Assembly (NCBI RefSeq): GCF_000023105.1
Contig: NC_012669.1
Coordinates: 248,001-312,000 of the forward strand
DNA: 64,000 bases
DNA from: Beutenbergia cavernae DSM 12333
Lineage (GTDB): Bacteria; Actinomycetota; Actinomycetes; Actinomycetales; Beutenbergiaceae
Direction: 5' to 3'
How positions within the stretch are numbered: position 1 is the stretch's first letter; each line of letters begins with the position of its first letter. The position numbers and the translations under genes were made by a program. This document shows positions 34,826 through 43,905 of this stretch, one piece after another. The notes beneath the pieces were generated by a model that was not told where the DNA came from, made no database searches, and saw only the letters and a program-made list of their open reading frames with translations.

Positions 34826-35437
34826 TCACGCCCGGACCCTGCCACGTGCGCCGCGGACGTTCCCGACCCACGCCACGAGCGCTCCGATCGCCACGATCGC
34901 GACGGCGACCGCCACGCACCATCCGGCGACGGCGGCATACCCCTGTTCGCGCGGGTCGAGGAACGGGTACGGGTACCAGCCGACGATCGGCCCGCGGATC
35001 AGCGTGTAGACGAGGTAGACCGCCGGGAACACCAGCCACCACGCGACGTCTCGCACCGCGAGGCGGCGCGCCGGGGGAGCGAGGAGCCACTCGAGCGTCA
35101 CGAGGATCGGGACGACGAAGTGCAGCACCCAGTTGGCGTACGACGGCGTCTGCACGTCGACGCCGCGCAGCAGCAGCCCGTACACCACGAACGTCACGAC
35201 GAGGTAGGTCGCGGCGGCGCCGCGCACGACGTCGGGCACCGGCCGGAAGATCCCGATCCCGAGCACGACGGCGCCGAGCACGTTCGAGAGCACGGTGAAG
35301 TAGGAGAAGTGGTTCGCCGGGTTGAACGCCTCGCCGATGAGGACGATCAGGTAGATCTCCGCCGAGAGCACCAGCGCGACGACGACGGCGCGCAGCACCG
35401 TCACGAGGACGTTCGGCCTGGTCCGGGCTTCCGTCAC
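34826..35437 (-). CDS. Pr6Pr family membrane protein
   Basis: This 203-residue protein has six hydrophobic segments. Conserved features are NHFSYFTVLSNVLGA near residue 42, NWVLHFVVPILVTLEWLL near 105 and WYPYPFLDP near 152, which together mark the Pr6Pr (FAR-17a/AIG1-like) membrane family. The function is unclear; distant relatives include lipid-ester hydrolases. It is convergent with lipoprotein B and divergent from the MFS gene. Confidence 0.8.
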   Translation of the reverse strand: MTEARTRPNVLVTVLRAVVVALVLSAEIYLIVLIGEAFNPANHFSYFTVLSNVLGAVVLGIGIFRPVPDVVRGAAATYLVVTFVVYGLLLRGVDVQTPSYANWVLHFVVPILVTLEWLLAPPARRLAVRDVAWWLVFPAVYLVYTLIRGPIVGWYPYPFLDPREQGYAAVAGWCVAVAVAIVAIGALVAWVGNVRGARGRVRA

Positions 35438-35584
35438 GAGGCGACCTCCAGCTCAGGCGCGCTCGACGCGCGGCATGCGCGATCCTACGGACGGCCGCCC
35501 GGGCCGCCAGCCGGGCCACGCGGACGGGTCGAGGCGCGGACGCCGGCGGCACCGCCGTCGGGCACCGGCGTAGGGTCGAGCGCC

Positions 35585-36901
35585 GTGCCCCGCCTGCTCG
35601 CCGACACGACGCCGCTGCGCGTCTCCCCGGCGTATCGGCGCCTCTGGTGGGGCCTCGGCATCTCGAACATCGGCTGGCAGCTCACCGTCGTCGCCGTCGG
35701 GCTGCAGGTGTACGACCTCACCGCCTCCACGTTCGCCGTCGGCCTGCTCGGCATCTGCGCGCTCGTGCCGCTCGTGCTGCTCGGCCTGTACGGCGGGGCG
35801 CTCGTCGACGCGTTCGACCGCCGCAAGGTCGCCCTCGCCTCGGCGATCGCGCTCTGGTTCGTCACGGCGGTGCTCGCGGCCCAGGCGTGGCTGGACGTGG
35901 GGTCCGTGCCGCTGCTGTACGCGATCGTCGCCGTGCAGTCCGCGGGGTACGCGATCAACAACCCGGCGCGGACGGCGATCATCCCGCGCCTGGTCGGGCG
36001 CGAGCTGCTGCCCGCCGCGAACGCGCTGCAAGGTCTCTCGGGCAGCCTGGCGCTGACGCTCGGCCCGCTGCTCGGGGCGTTCCTCGTGGCGACCTGGGGC
36101 TACGCGGAGGCGTACACGCTCGACCTCGCCCTGTTCACGGGAGCGCTGTACGCGCTGTGGCGGCTGCCCGACCTGCCGCCGATCGAGACCGCTGACGACG
36201 ACGGCGACGAGAGCGCCGCGCGCTCGGCGGTGCGCCGTCGGGTCGGCTTCGGTTCGGTGCTCGAGGGCCTGCGCTACCTCGGCACGCGCCCGAACGTGCG
36301 CATGACGTTCGTGCTCGATCTCGCGGCGATGGTCCTCGCCATGCCGCGCGTCCTGTTCCCTGCGGTCGGGGTGCTCATCATCGGGGGCGGTGCGGGGACG
36401 ACGGGCACGCTCACCGCGGCGATCGCCGTCGGTGCCGTGCTCGCGAGCCTCTTCTCGGGTGGGCTCGGACGCGTGCGCTGGCAGGGCCGCGCGATCGTCG
36501 TCGCGATCGCGTGCTTCGCCGTGAGCGTCGCCGGGTTCGGCGTCGTCCTCGTCCTGGCCGGCGCGCGGGAGCCGGACACCGTGGTCGTCCCGGCGCTCGT
36601 CGCGGCGTTCGTGCTCCTCGCGCTCGCCGGCGCGTCCGACGCCGTCAGCGCCGTGTTCCGGCAGACGGTGCTGCAGGCGGCGACGCCGGACCACATGCGC
36701 GGCCGGCTGCAGGGCGTGTTCATCGTCGTCGTCGCGGGCGGCCCGCGGCTCGGCGACCTCGTGCTCGGCGCCGAGGCGACGTGGCTCGGGGAGGGCTGGG
36801 CCGCCGTCGTCGGCGGGCTGAGCTGCCTCGTCGTCGTCGCCCTGCTGGTCGCAGCGAACCGGCGCTTCCTCTCCTACGACGCCCGCGACCCACAGCCGTA
36901 G
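35585..36901 (+). CDS. MFS transporter, EntS/enterobactin-exporter-like
   Basis: This 438-residue protein has about twelve helices. It begins FRRLWWG-like (AYRRLWWGLGISNIGWQLT), with the loop GGALVDAFDRRKV after helix 2 and NNPARTAIIPRLVGRELLPAANAL after helix 4, the pattern of the MFS_3/EntS exporter group. It probably exports a siderophore or drug, but no siderophore genes are nearby. GTG 35585 lies eight bases after TAGGGT (35571-35576), a leaderless-like start. Confidence 0.85.
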   Translation: MPRLLADTTPLRVSPAYRRLWWGLGISNIGWQLTVVAVGLQVYDLTASTFAVGLLGICALVPLVLLGLYGGALVDAFDRRKVALASAIALWFVTAVLAAQAWLDVGSVPLLYAIVAVQSAGYAINNPARTAIIPRLVGRELLPAANALQGLSGSLALTLGPLLGAFLVATWGYAEAYTLDLALFTGALYALWRLPDLPPIETADDDGDESAARSAVRRRVGFGSVLEGLRYLGTRPNVRMTFVLDLAAMVLAMPRVLFPAVGVLIIGGGAGTTGTLTAAIAVGAVLASLFSGGLGRVRWQGRAIVVAIACFAVSVAGFGVVLVLAGAREPDTVVVPALVAAFVLLALAGASDAVSAVFRQTVLQAATPDHMRGRLQGVFIVVVAGGPRLGDLVLGAEATWLGEGWAAVVGGLSCLVVVALLVAANRRFLSYDARDPQP

Positions 36902-36951
36902 GGTGGGACCCGCCGCGGCGCCGCGGGGGCGTCGCGCCAGGAGGGGGAACC

Positions 36952-37317
36952 ATGGACATCCTCAGCTTCGACCAGCTCGCCTCGCGGCCGGGCGGCACGC
37001 CGACGTTCATCGGCGCGGACCACGGCGCCACCGTCTCGTTCTTCGTCGAGCGGGCCGGCCCCGGTGAGGGTCCGCCGAAGCATCGCCACCCGTACGACGA
37101 GACGTTCGTCGTCATCGAGGGAACCCTCGAGTTCACCGTGGAAGGCGTGACGAAGGGCGTCGGGCCGGGCGAGATCGTGGTCGCCCCGGCGCGTGCCTGG
37201 CACTCGTTCACGAACCGCACCGACGCGCCGGCGCTCAGCGTCAACATCCACGCGGCCGACCGCATGGAGACGGAGTGGTGGAGCGACCGCGCCGAGGGCA
37301 CCGACGCCGCCCGGTGA
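36952..37317 (+). CDS. cupin domain protein
   Basis: This 121-residue single cupin barrel has the metal site in KHRHPYDETFVVIEGTLEF (two His and a Glu near residues 43-55). The second cupin motif is APARAWHSFTN, with the third His. It could bind a divalent metal and act as a small dioxygenase, isomerase or sensor; the substrate is unknown. A strong SD (AGGAGGGGGAACC) precedes ATG 36952. Confidence 0.82.
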   Translation: MDILSFDQLASRPGGTPTFIGADHGATVSFFVERAGPGEGPPKHRHPYDETFVVIEGTLEFTVEGVTKGVGPGEIVVAPARAWHSFTNRTDAPALSVNIHAADRMETEWWSDRAEGTDAAR

Positions 37318-37419
37318 GCAGGGAGGGGCCAGTCCGCCGGTGCCGGCCGCCTGGTGCGGCGTCGGCCCGGCCGGGGGAGACTGGGCGCACGAGCCCGCAC
37401 CCGCCCGGAGGCGATCGCC

Positions 37420-37620
37420 ATGACCACCACGCGACCCGACGACGTCCCCGAGAGCGACTACGCGGAGGAGCTGGCCGCCCGCCAGCCCGGCGTCGACGAC
37501 CCCGAGGTGACCGCGAGCGGTGAGGAGCCGGGCGAGGAGTGGGACGCGGACCCGGTCGACGTCGTCGAGCAGAAGGCCGAGGTCGACCTGGGTGATGACG
37601 CCCCGGAGGAGCCTGCCTGA
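37420..37620 (+). CDS. small acidic hypothetical protein
   Basis: This 66-residue protein is very rich in Asp, Glu and Pro (for example ADPVDVVEQKAEVDLGDDAPEEPA) and is probably disordered. ATG 37420 is preceded by GGAGG. It has no recognised family; a similar small acidic protein of unknown role is common in actinobacteria. A GC-rich gap of about 100 bases separates it from the cupin gene. Confidence 0.6.
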   Translation: MTTTRPDDVPESDYAEELAARQPGVDDPEVTASGEEPGEEWDADPVDVVEQKAEVDLGDDAPEEPA

Positions 37621-37652
37621 GTCGTGGCAGGCGCGCCGGCGGCCACCGCCCG

Positions 37653-38597
37653 TCAGCCGATGCCGGTGCGGAACCCCTCCCGCCAGGTCGCGTACCGCGG
37701 CGTCCACCCGAGCTCACGCGTGGCCTTCGCGTTGGACGAGCCGCGCACCGAGGTCATCATCGCGACGCCCAGCTCGCCCATCATCGGCCTCGCCAGCCAG
37801 GCGGGCAGGCGCATCGGGGGCTTGGCGCCGAGCTGCTCGGCCAGGTAGGGCAGCCACTGCGACACCCGCGCAGGCTCGTCGTCCACGATGTTGTAGACGC
37901 CGGGGGCGCCGCGCTCCACGGCCGCCGCTGTCGCAGCCGCCGCGTCGGCGATGTGGATGAACGACCAGACGCCGGTCCCGCCGCCGACCAGGGGGAAGCG
38001 CCTGCGCCGGATCATCTCGCCCATGGTGCCGGTCCGCGACGCGGCCTGGCCGGGGCCGTAGAAGCTGCCGTAGCGCAGGACCAGCCCGTCGATGCCCGGG
38101 GCCTCGGTGACGGCCCGTTCGAGGTACCGGAGCGCCTGGAGCGACTGACGTGCCTCCCTGCCGGGGTCGACGGTCAGCGGGTCGTCCTCGGTCTTGACCC
38201 ACCCACCGGAGCGCTCGTTGGGCCAGCCGATGTAGCCCTGCGCCAGGAAGCGGGTGACTCCGGCCGCGCGGGCGGCGGCCAGCAGGTTGCCGGTGCCCTC
38301 GGTCCGCAGGCGGTTCGTGACGGCGAAGTCACGGTCGAAGTACTTCGGGTTGCCGCTCATGGTCGCGAGGGCCGTGAGCTGGTGGACGATCACGTCGGGC
38401 TGGGTGTCGGTGACCGCGCGGAGCACGCTGTCGGCGTCGAGGCCGTCCATGATCACCCCGGTGGCCCCGGCCGCACTCAGAGCCGGCAGCCCGGCCGCGC
38501 TCCGACTGGTGCCGACCACCTCGTGGCCGGCCGCCACGAGGAGCGGTACCAGGTTGCTGCCCAGGGCTCCGGTGGCGCCTGCGACGAAGACTCGCAT
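37653..38597 (-). CDS. NAD-dependent epimerase/dehydratase, ECF41 partner oxidoreductase
   Basis: This 314-residue short-chain dehydrogenase-like enzyme has the NAD(P)-binding motif VAGATGALGSNLVPLL at the N-terminus. VIVHQLTAL, LAQGYIGWP and VLRYGSFYGPGQ supply the usual active-site strands; the catalytic Tyr is in YGSFYG or the preceding helix. AAGGAG precedes ATG 38597. It is divergent from an ECF41 sigma gene, the classical ECF41 target layout, and its promoter at 38637-38663 matches the published signature. The substrate is unknown. Confidence 0.87.
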   Translation of the reverse strand: MRVFVAGATGALGSNLVPLLVAAGHEVVGTSRSAAGLPALSAAGATGVIMDGLDADSVLRAVTDTQPDVIVHQLTALATMSGNPKYFDRDFAVTNRLRTEGTGNLLAAARAAGVTRFLAQGYIGWPNERSGGWVKTEDDPLTVDPGREARQSLQALRYLERAVTEAPGIDGLVLRYGSFYGPGQAASRTGTMGEMIRRRRFPLVGGGTGVWSFIHIADAAAATAAAVERGAPGVYNIVDDEPARVSQWLPYLAEQLGAKPPMRLPAWLARPMMGELGVAMMTSVRGSSNAKATRELGWTPRYATWREGFRTGIG

Positions 38598-38636
38598 GAT
38601 GACTCCTTCTTCGTTGGTCCGTCTGTCAGCCCGTCC

Positions 38637-38663
38637 GACGAGACGCTGCCCGCGGATGTGACA
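38637..38663 (-). promoter_or_regulatory. ECF41-type promoter of the oxidoreductase gene
   Basis: On the minus strand TGTCACA (38663-38657) is followed after exactly 16 bases by CGTC (38640-38637). This is the target sequence reported for ECF41 sigma factors, here between the sigma gene and its divergent partner. Confidence 0.8.
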
Positions 38664-38687
38664 CCTCTGCGTGATTGAATGCGCGAC

Positions 38688-39602
38688 GTGTCCGATCTGG
38701 CGGAGCTGCACGACGACCTGCGCCCGTTGATGTTCTCGATCGCCTACCGGATGCTCGGCAGCGTCGCGGAGGCGGAGGACGTGGTGCAGGAGGCGTTCCT
38801 CCGCATGCACCGTGGCGCGCCGGACGGACTCGACGTCGACAACCCGGAGGCGTACGCGACCACCGTCACGACGCGGCTGGCGATCGACACGCTGCGTTCG
38901 GCCCGGGTCCGGCGGGAACGGTACGTCGGCCCGTGGCTGCCTGAGCCGCTCCTCCCGTCCGAGGACGCCGACCCCGCGCACCGGATCGAGCTGGACGAGA
39001 CCGTGTCCACGGCGTTCCTCGTGCTGCTGGAGGCGCTGACCCCGGTGGAGCGCGCCGTGTTCGTGCTGCGCGAGGTGCTGGGCTACGACTACGCGGACGT
39101 CGCCGCCATCGTCGAGAAGAACGAGTCGAACTGCCGGCAGATCCTCGTCCGGGCGAGGAAGCGGATCGACGCCGGCCGCCCACGGTTCGACGCCGACCGG
39201 GAGCACCGGGACCGGCTGGCGGCGCAGTTCATCGCCGCCGTCACCGACGGCGACCTGGCCGGGCTGGAGCGGCTGCTCGCCGCCGACGTCGTGTTCGTCG
39301 GCGACGGCGGCGGCCGGGCCCCGGCCATCCAGCGTCCGCTGATCGGCATGGCCGGGGTGGTCCGCTTCCTCGGCGGCATGATCCGCCAGGGCGAGCGGTT
39401 CGGCGCGGTGATCGAGGCGGGCGAGGCCAACGGCCAGCTCGCGATGGTCGTCCGCACCGCCCAGGGCGACCTGCTCAGCGTCATGACGATCGACGTCGCG
39501 GACGGCCAGGTCGTCGCGCTGCGCAACCAGCTCAACCCCGACAAGCTCCAGCACGTCGGCCAGGTCGGCGACATGTTCGCCTTCCTCCGCGGCGAGGCGT
39601 AG
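38688..39602 (+). CDS. ECF41 sigma factor with C-terminal SnoaL-like domain
   Basis: This 304-residue sigma factor has regions 2 (SIAYRMLGSVAEAEDVVQEAFLR) and 4 (LTPVERAVFVLREVLGYDYADVAAI) plus a fused SnoaL/NTF2-like domain of about 110 residues ending in NPDKL. The linker motif WLPEPLL is present. Both are ECF41 hallmarks, and the tail replaces a separate anti-sigma factor. GTG 38688 is preferred because TTGAAT lies seven bases upstream and the protein then begins SDLAELHDDLRP; ATG 38679 in the same frame is an alternative. Confidence 0.88.
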   Translation: MSDLAELHDDLRPLMFSIAYRMLGSVAEAEDVVQEAFLRMHRGAPDGLDVDNPEAYATTVTTRLAIDTLRSARVRRERYVGPWLPEPLLPSEDADPAHRIELDETVSTAFLVLLEALTPVERAVFVLREVLGYDYADVAAIVEKNESNCRQILVRARKRIDAGRPRFDADREHRDRLAAQFIAAVTDGDLAGLERLLAADVVFVGDGGGRAPAIQRPLIGMAGVVRFLGGMIRQGERFGAVIEAGEANGQLAMVVRTAQGDLLSVMTIDVADGQVVALRNQLNPDKLQHVGQVGDMFAFLRGEA

Positions 39603-39617
39603 TCGCCGGGCCCGGCG

Positions 39618-41957
39618 TCAGACCTTGGCGAGCTCCCGCTCGTCGTCGCCTGCGGCAGCGTGCCGTCCGCGGTCGGCGGCCTCGAGGGAGCGCACGAGCC
39701 GGTCGCCCTCGACGTCCAGGTTCGGCAGGATCCGCCCGAGCCAGCGCGGCAGCCACCACGCCTTCTCACCCGCGATCGACATGACGGCCGGGATGAGCAT
39801 CATCCGGACGACGAACGCGTCGAACAGGATCCCGATCGCCAGCGCGAATCCGATCTGCTTGATCATCGCGTCGTGGCTGAAGATGAAGCCCGCGAACACC
39901 GAGATCATGATGATCGCGGCGGCGACCACCACCCGCGAGGCCATCGCGTAGCCGTGCACCACGCCCTTGACGCCGGGGTGTCCGTGCACGTGGGACTCGC
40001 GCATCGAGGACACCAGGAACATCTGGTAGTCCATCGCGAGCCCGTACAGGATCCCGGTGACGATGATCGGGAGGAAGCTCAGCAGCGGCCCTGGGGTGTC
40101 GAACCCGAACAGCTCACGCGCCCAGCCCCACTGGAACACCGCCGTCGTCGCCCCGAGCGTGGCGCCGATGCTGAGCACGAAGCCCAGCGTCGCGGTGACC
40201 GGCACGAACACGGACCGGAAGACCAGCAGGAGGATGAGCAGCGACAGCACGACGATGACGACGAGGTACGGCACGAGCGCGTCGGACAGCACCTGCGAGA
40301 TGTCGATGTTGATCGCCGCCTCGCCCGTCACGCCGAGCTCGACGCCGTCCGTCGCGTCGAGCGCGCGGATCGCCTCGACCAGGTCGCGCGTGGCCGCGTC
40401 GTTCGGCCCGCTCTCCGGGACCACCGTGAGCGTCGCCGTCGCGCCGTCCTCGGACAGGCCTGTCGGCATGACCGCGCTGACGTCGTCGAGCGCGAACAGG
40501 TCCTCCTTGAGGGTGCCGATCGTGGCGACGTCGATCGGCTCGCCGTTCTCGGAGCTTGCGACGACGAGCAGCGGGGAGTTGAAGCCCTCGCCGAAGCCCT
40601 CGGTGATGGCGTCGTAGCTCTGGCGCTCGACCGTGTCGAAGTTCGCCGTGGCGGCCGTGGGCAGGTTGAGGTTCATGCTGCCGAACGGGACAGCGATGGC
40701 TCCGAGGGCGACGACGGTCCCGATCGTCACGAGGACCTTGTGCCGTGCGATGCCGCTCGCCCAGCGGGTCGCGAAGGTGGTCCGCTCCGCGTGTCGGTGA
40801 CCGACGGCCTTCTCACGCTGCTTCGCGCTCACGACGCGCTCCCCGACGAATCCGAGGATCGCGGGCAGCAGCGTCAGCGCGACGAGGACCGCGACGAGCA
40901 CCGTCGCGGCTGCGATGAGCGCCATGGTCGTGAGGAAGGAGATGCCGACGACGGACAGCCCGGTCAGGGCGACGATCACCGTGAGGCCGGCGAAGAACAC
41001 GGCGCTGCCCGCTGTCCCGAGGGCACGGCCGGCGGCCTCGTGCGCGCTCAGACCCTGGTCGAGGATGAGCCGGCGCTGGCGGTTGACGATGAACAAGGCG
41101 TAGTCGATGCCGACGGCCAGCCCGATCATCAGCGCGAGGATCGGCGTCATCGACATCATGTCGATCACGCTCGACAGCGCGTACGCCGTCCCGACGCCGA
41201 CGCCCACGCCGACGAGCGCCGTGACGAGCGGCAGACCTGCGACGACGAGCGAGCCGAGCGTGATGATGAGCACCACGGCGGCGATGAGCAGGCCGAAGAT
41301 CTCGTTGGTGCCGATCGGCACCTCGAACGTCGTGGTGAGGCTCGAGCTGGGCAGCACGGTCAGGCCGGCGTCCTCGGCCGACTCCGCGGCCTCGACGATG
41401 CCGTCCGTGGCGCCCTCCGGCAGGTCCATCGCCTGCTCGGTGAGCTGCACGCTGAGCATCGCGACGCTGCCGTCCTCCGAGATGATGACGCCCGGCACCG
41501 CCGTCGTCTCGTCCAGCATCAGCGGGAGGAGCTGGAGATCACCGACCGGTGTCATCGCCTCGGCAGCCGCTTGCGCCTGCTCGAGCTGCTCGGGGGTCAT
41601 CTGGCTCGGGTCGGCCGGCGCCTCCTGCTGCGCGGGGGGAGCGACGATGTCGCTGGAGTTGATCTGCGCGACGGCGTCGGCGATCGCGGCGGCGGCCTCG
41701 GGGTCGTCGACCCGGGTGCCGTCCGGAGCGACGAAGACGATGCTCGCCTGCGAGCCCGAGGCGTCCGGCATCTCCTCGGTCAGCTGGTCGAGGACCTCCT
41801 GCGACGGGGTGCCGTCGAGACGGAACTCGGTGGACGTCTGCGGCGGGTTCAGCGCGATCGCGACGCCGACGGCGCCGAGGATCACGAGCCAGACGAGCAG
41901 CACGCGACCGCGGGCGCGGAACGCGAGCTTGCCCAGGCGGTAGAGCAGGGTCGACAC
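39618..41957 (-). CDS. MMPL family RND-type transporter
   Basis: This 779-residue MmpL/RND protein has two repeats of membrane helices with large external loops. MMPL motifs are present: ALMIGLAVGIDYALFIVNRQR in the first helical block and ITGILYGLAMDYQMFLVSSMRE-like GILYGLAMDYQMFLV in the second, each with the Asp-Tyr pair used in proton relay. It should export lipids or hydrophobic drugs. GTG 41957 follows GAGGAGACCCCC. It lies 19 bases after a TetR gene and is probably its target. Confidence 0.88.
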   Translation of the reverse strand: MSTLLYRLGKLAFRARGRVLLVWLVILGAVGVAIALNPPQTSTEFRLDGTPSQEVLDQLTEEMPDASGSQASIVFVAPDGTRVDDPEAAAAIADAVAQINSSDIVAPPAQQEAPADPSQMTPEQLEQAQAAAEAMTPVGDLQLLPLMLDETTAVPGVIISEDGSVAMLSVQLTEQAMDLPEGATDGIVEAAESAEDAGLTVLPSSSLTTTFEVPIGTNEIFGLLIAAVVLIITLGSLVVAGLPLVTALVGVGVGVGTAYALSSVIDMMSMTPILALMIGLAVGIDYALFIVNRQRRLILDQGLSAHEAAGRALGTAGSAVFFAGLTVIVALTGLSVVGISFLTTMALIAAATVLVAVLVALTLLPAILGFVGERVVSAKQREKAVGHRHAERTTFATRWASGIARHKVLVTIGTVVALGAIAVPFGSMNLNLPTAATANFDTVERQSYDAITEGFGEGFNSPLLVVASSENGEPIDVATIGTLKEDLFALDDVSAVMPTGLSEDGATATLTVVPESGPNDAATRDLVEAIRALDATDGVELGVTGEAAINIDISQVLSDALVPYLVVIVVLSLLILLLVFRSVFVPVTATLGFVLSIGATLGATTAVFQWGWARELFGFDTPGPLLSFLPIIVTGILYGLAMDYQMFLVSSMRESHVHGHPGVKGVVHGYAMASRVVVAAAIIMISVFAGFIFSHDAMIKQIGFALAIGILFDAFVVRMMLIPAVMSIAGEKAWWLPRWLGRILPNLDVEGDRLVRSLEAADRGRHAAAGDDERELAKV

Positions 41958-41976
41958 GGGGGTCTCCTCGTGGAGG

Positions 41977-42732
41977 TCAGACGGGCTGGGCTGGGTGCTC
42001 CGCGGCGATGCCGCGGGTGAGGAACGTGATGAGCTGACCGACGAGCTCGTCGGTCGTGATGGCGCCCGGTGCGTCGCCGTCGAGCTCGACGAGCAGGAGC
42101 TCGCCGCCGACGACCGGCGCGATGGTGCTGATGACGGCGCCCGGTACGAGGTGGGCCTGGAGGTCGGTGAGCCCGCCGTGCTCCGGCGTGCGCAGGAGCT
42201 CGGCGGCCTGTGTGCGCGCGTCGTTCTCGACGGTGAACAGGTGCGGGACGAGCTGTGGGTGCCGCTCGGCGAGCTGCGCGAAGGCACGGAGCGTGGTGAG
42301 GACGTCGGGCGCGAGCAGCGACCGCGTCACCTCGTCGACGGCTCCCAGGGTGGCCGCCAGGTCGCCCGCGTACCTCGTCCGGAGGCGGCACGTCAGGGCG
42401 GCGACGTGCGCGTCGTCGTCCACGTCGTCACCCTCGTGCTCCTCGGGCTCGCCGTGCTCCTCGTGGGAGTCGGCGATCACGGCCAGCACCTCGCGCACCT
42501 TGAGGACGACGACGTGCGCGACCGCCTCCTCCTTCGACGTGAAGTGGTTGAAGAAGGTGCGGCGTGCGAGGCCGGTCGCCTCGGCGAGCTCGTCGATCGT
42601 GAAGCCGTCGAGGCCGCGCTCGGAGGCGAGCTCGAACGCCGCGTGGGCGAATGCCGCGCGGGTCTCCTCGCGGCGTCGCTCGCGCAGCCCCGTCGGGGCG
42701 CTGCCCGTCTCGGGGCCGGCGGTCGTGGTCAT
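41977..42732 (-). CDS. TetR family regulator of the MMPL transporter
   Basis: This 251-residue regulator has an N-terminal helix-turn-helix (FTIDELAEATGLARRTFFNHFTSKEEAV near residues 44-71). An unusual acidic/His stretch (HEEHGEPEEHEGDDVDDDAHV near residues 89-110) separates it from the ligand domain and might bind metal. ATG 42732 is chosen over an upstream ATG that would run into the operator. The same-strand MMPL gene follows. A palindrome at 42755-42767 is the likely operator. Confidence 0.85.
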   Translation of the reverse strand: MTTTAGPETGSAPTGLRERRREETRAAFAHAAFELASERGLDGFTIDELAEATGLARRTFFNHFTSKEEAVAHVVVLKVREVLAVIADSHEEHGEPEEHEGDDVDDDAHVAALTCRLRTRYAGDLAATLGAVDEVTRSLLAPDVLTTLRAFAQLAERHPQLVPHLFTVENDARTQAAELLRTPEHGGLTDLQAHLVPGAVISTIAPVVGGELLLVELDGDAPGAITTDELVGQLITFLTRGIAAEHPAQPV

Positions 42733-42754
42733 GGATCCACGGTCACACGAAACG

Positions 42755-42784
42755 TGCACTCAGTGCAATCCTGCACTCTGTGCC
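42755..42784. promoter_or_regulatory. tandem TetR operator before the MMPL-TetR operon
   Basis: TGCACTCAGTGCA (42755-42767) is a perfect palindrome around a central C. A weaker copy, TGCACTCTGTGCC, starts 17 bases further at 42772. Two sites at that spacing suit paired TetR dimers. Confidence 0.7.
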
Positions 42785-42835
42785 ATCGGTCACAGCGGGC
42801 CGGCGTCCGCGGGCGAACCCGGGACCACCTGCCCC

Positions 42836-43774
42836 TCAGGCGAGCGGCTTGCGGTAGCGGAGGTGCTCGCGCACGACGTCGAACCCGAGGCCGGCGTACA
42901 GGGAGCGCGCCCCGGCGGGGTCGTCCGCCTCGGTCACGAGCCGGAGCTCCCGCGCACCGCGCGCGACGGCGCGTCCCGCGACGTCCCGGCAGAGCGCGCT
43001 CGCGATCCCGCGCCGCTGGAACGCCGGGTCGACGGCCACGTCGTCGAGCTCGGTCACGCCGCCTCCCCGAGGTTCCGCGGCGACGTAGCCGATCGGGACG
43101 CCGTCGGCCTCCGCCACCCGGAAGAGCGTGAGGTCCGCCCGCCCCAGCCAGTCGGCGTAGGACGCCAGCGGCGGCATCGCGAAGAACTCTCGGCCCGCCC
43201 AGGCCCGCCGCGCGATCGTGTGCAGGGCCGCGGCGTCGCCGGGGACGGCGTCCCGCACCGCGACGTCCGCAGGTGCGGCTCGGGGCGGGGGCGCGTCGCC
43301 TGAGTCGAGGCGCATCTCCGCCATCGAGGTGGCGACGGCGAAGCCGGCGGACTCCAGGAGGGCGCGCCGGTCGTCCTGGTGCGACGAGGCGTTGGCGCCC
43401 AGCACCGACGTGCGCCGCGGGGTGGGGCCCGGCCGGGCGTCGCGGGCGGACGCCTCGAGGTCGCGCAGCAGGCGTGCGCCGACGCCGCGCCCGCGGTACC
43501 CGGCGGCGACGTGGCCGGTCAGCAGCACGACCCGCGTGCCGTCGTCTTCGACCCACGACGTCCGCGCGCCCCACCCGACCGGCTCGCCGCCGTCGCCGGT
43601 CGCGAGCCGGAACTCCTCGGCGTCGCGCGCCGTGCGCTGCAGGTCGTCCGCCGTCGGCACCTGCTCGGCCACGGATCGCGGGTCGATGCCGTCGACGACG
43701 GCGTCCCGTGCGTGCACGGCGGCGAGCCCGGCGGCCAGCGGCTCGTCGAGCCGGTCGACGACGACGTTCGTCAC
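42836..43774 (-). CDS. double-domain GNAT acetyltransferase
   Basis: This 312-residue protein contains two GNAT-like domains. The first has VAAGYRGRGVGARLLRDLEA (motif A) near residue 90, and the second has VAVDPAFQRRGIASALCRDVAG near residue 250 followed by LYAGLGF. Both keep an acetyl-CoA-binding Q/RxxGxG/A loop. Tandem GNATs include mycothiol synthase, but the arrangement alone does not prove that role. The start is GTG 43774. Confidence 0.8.
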   Translation of the reverse strand: MTNVVVDRLDEPLAAGLAAVHARDAVVDGIDPRSVAEQVPTADDLQRTARDAEEFRLATGDGGEPVGWGARTSWVEDDGTRVVLLTGHVAAGYRGRGVGARLLRDLEASARDARPGPTPRRTSVLGANASSHQDDRRALLESAGFAVATSMAEMRLDSGDAPPPRAAPADVAVRDAVPGDAAALHTIARRAWAGREFFAMPPLASYADWLGRADLTLFRVAEADGVPIGYVAAEPRGGGVTELDDVAVDPAFQRRGIASALCRDVAGRAVARGARELRLVTEADDPAGARSLYAGLGFDVVREHLRYRKPLA

Positions 43775-43905
43775 GCGGGCGACGATCGCACCGCCGGGGA
43801 CGCACGGCCAGCGATTTGCGTCGGAGCCGCAGCGAGCTCGTGGGCGCGCGCATCGTCGTCATCCTCGACCAAGGCCAGACCCGCTCGGATCGCTAGTCTG
43901 CGGAC

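Noticed and set aside
39660-42020. A 786-residue plus-strand frame opposite the MMPL gene.
   Set aside because: It is the reverse-complement shadow of the MMPL coding sequence with no domain signal.
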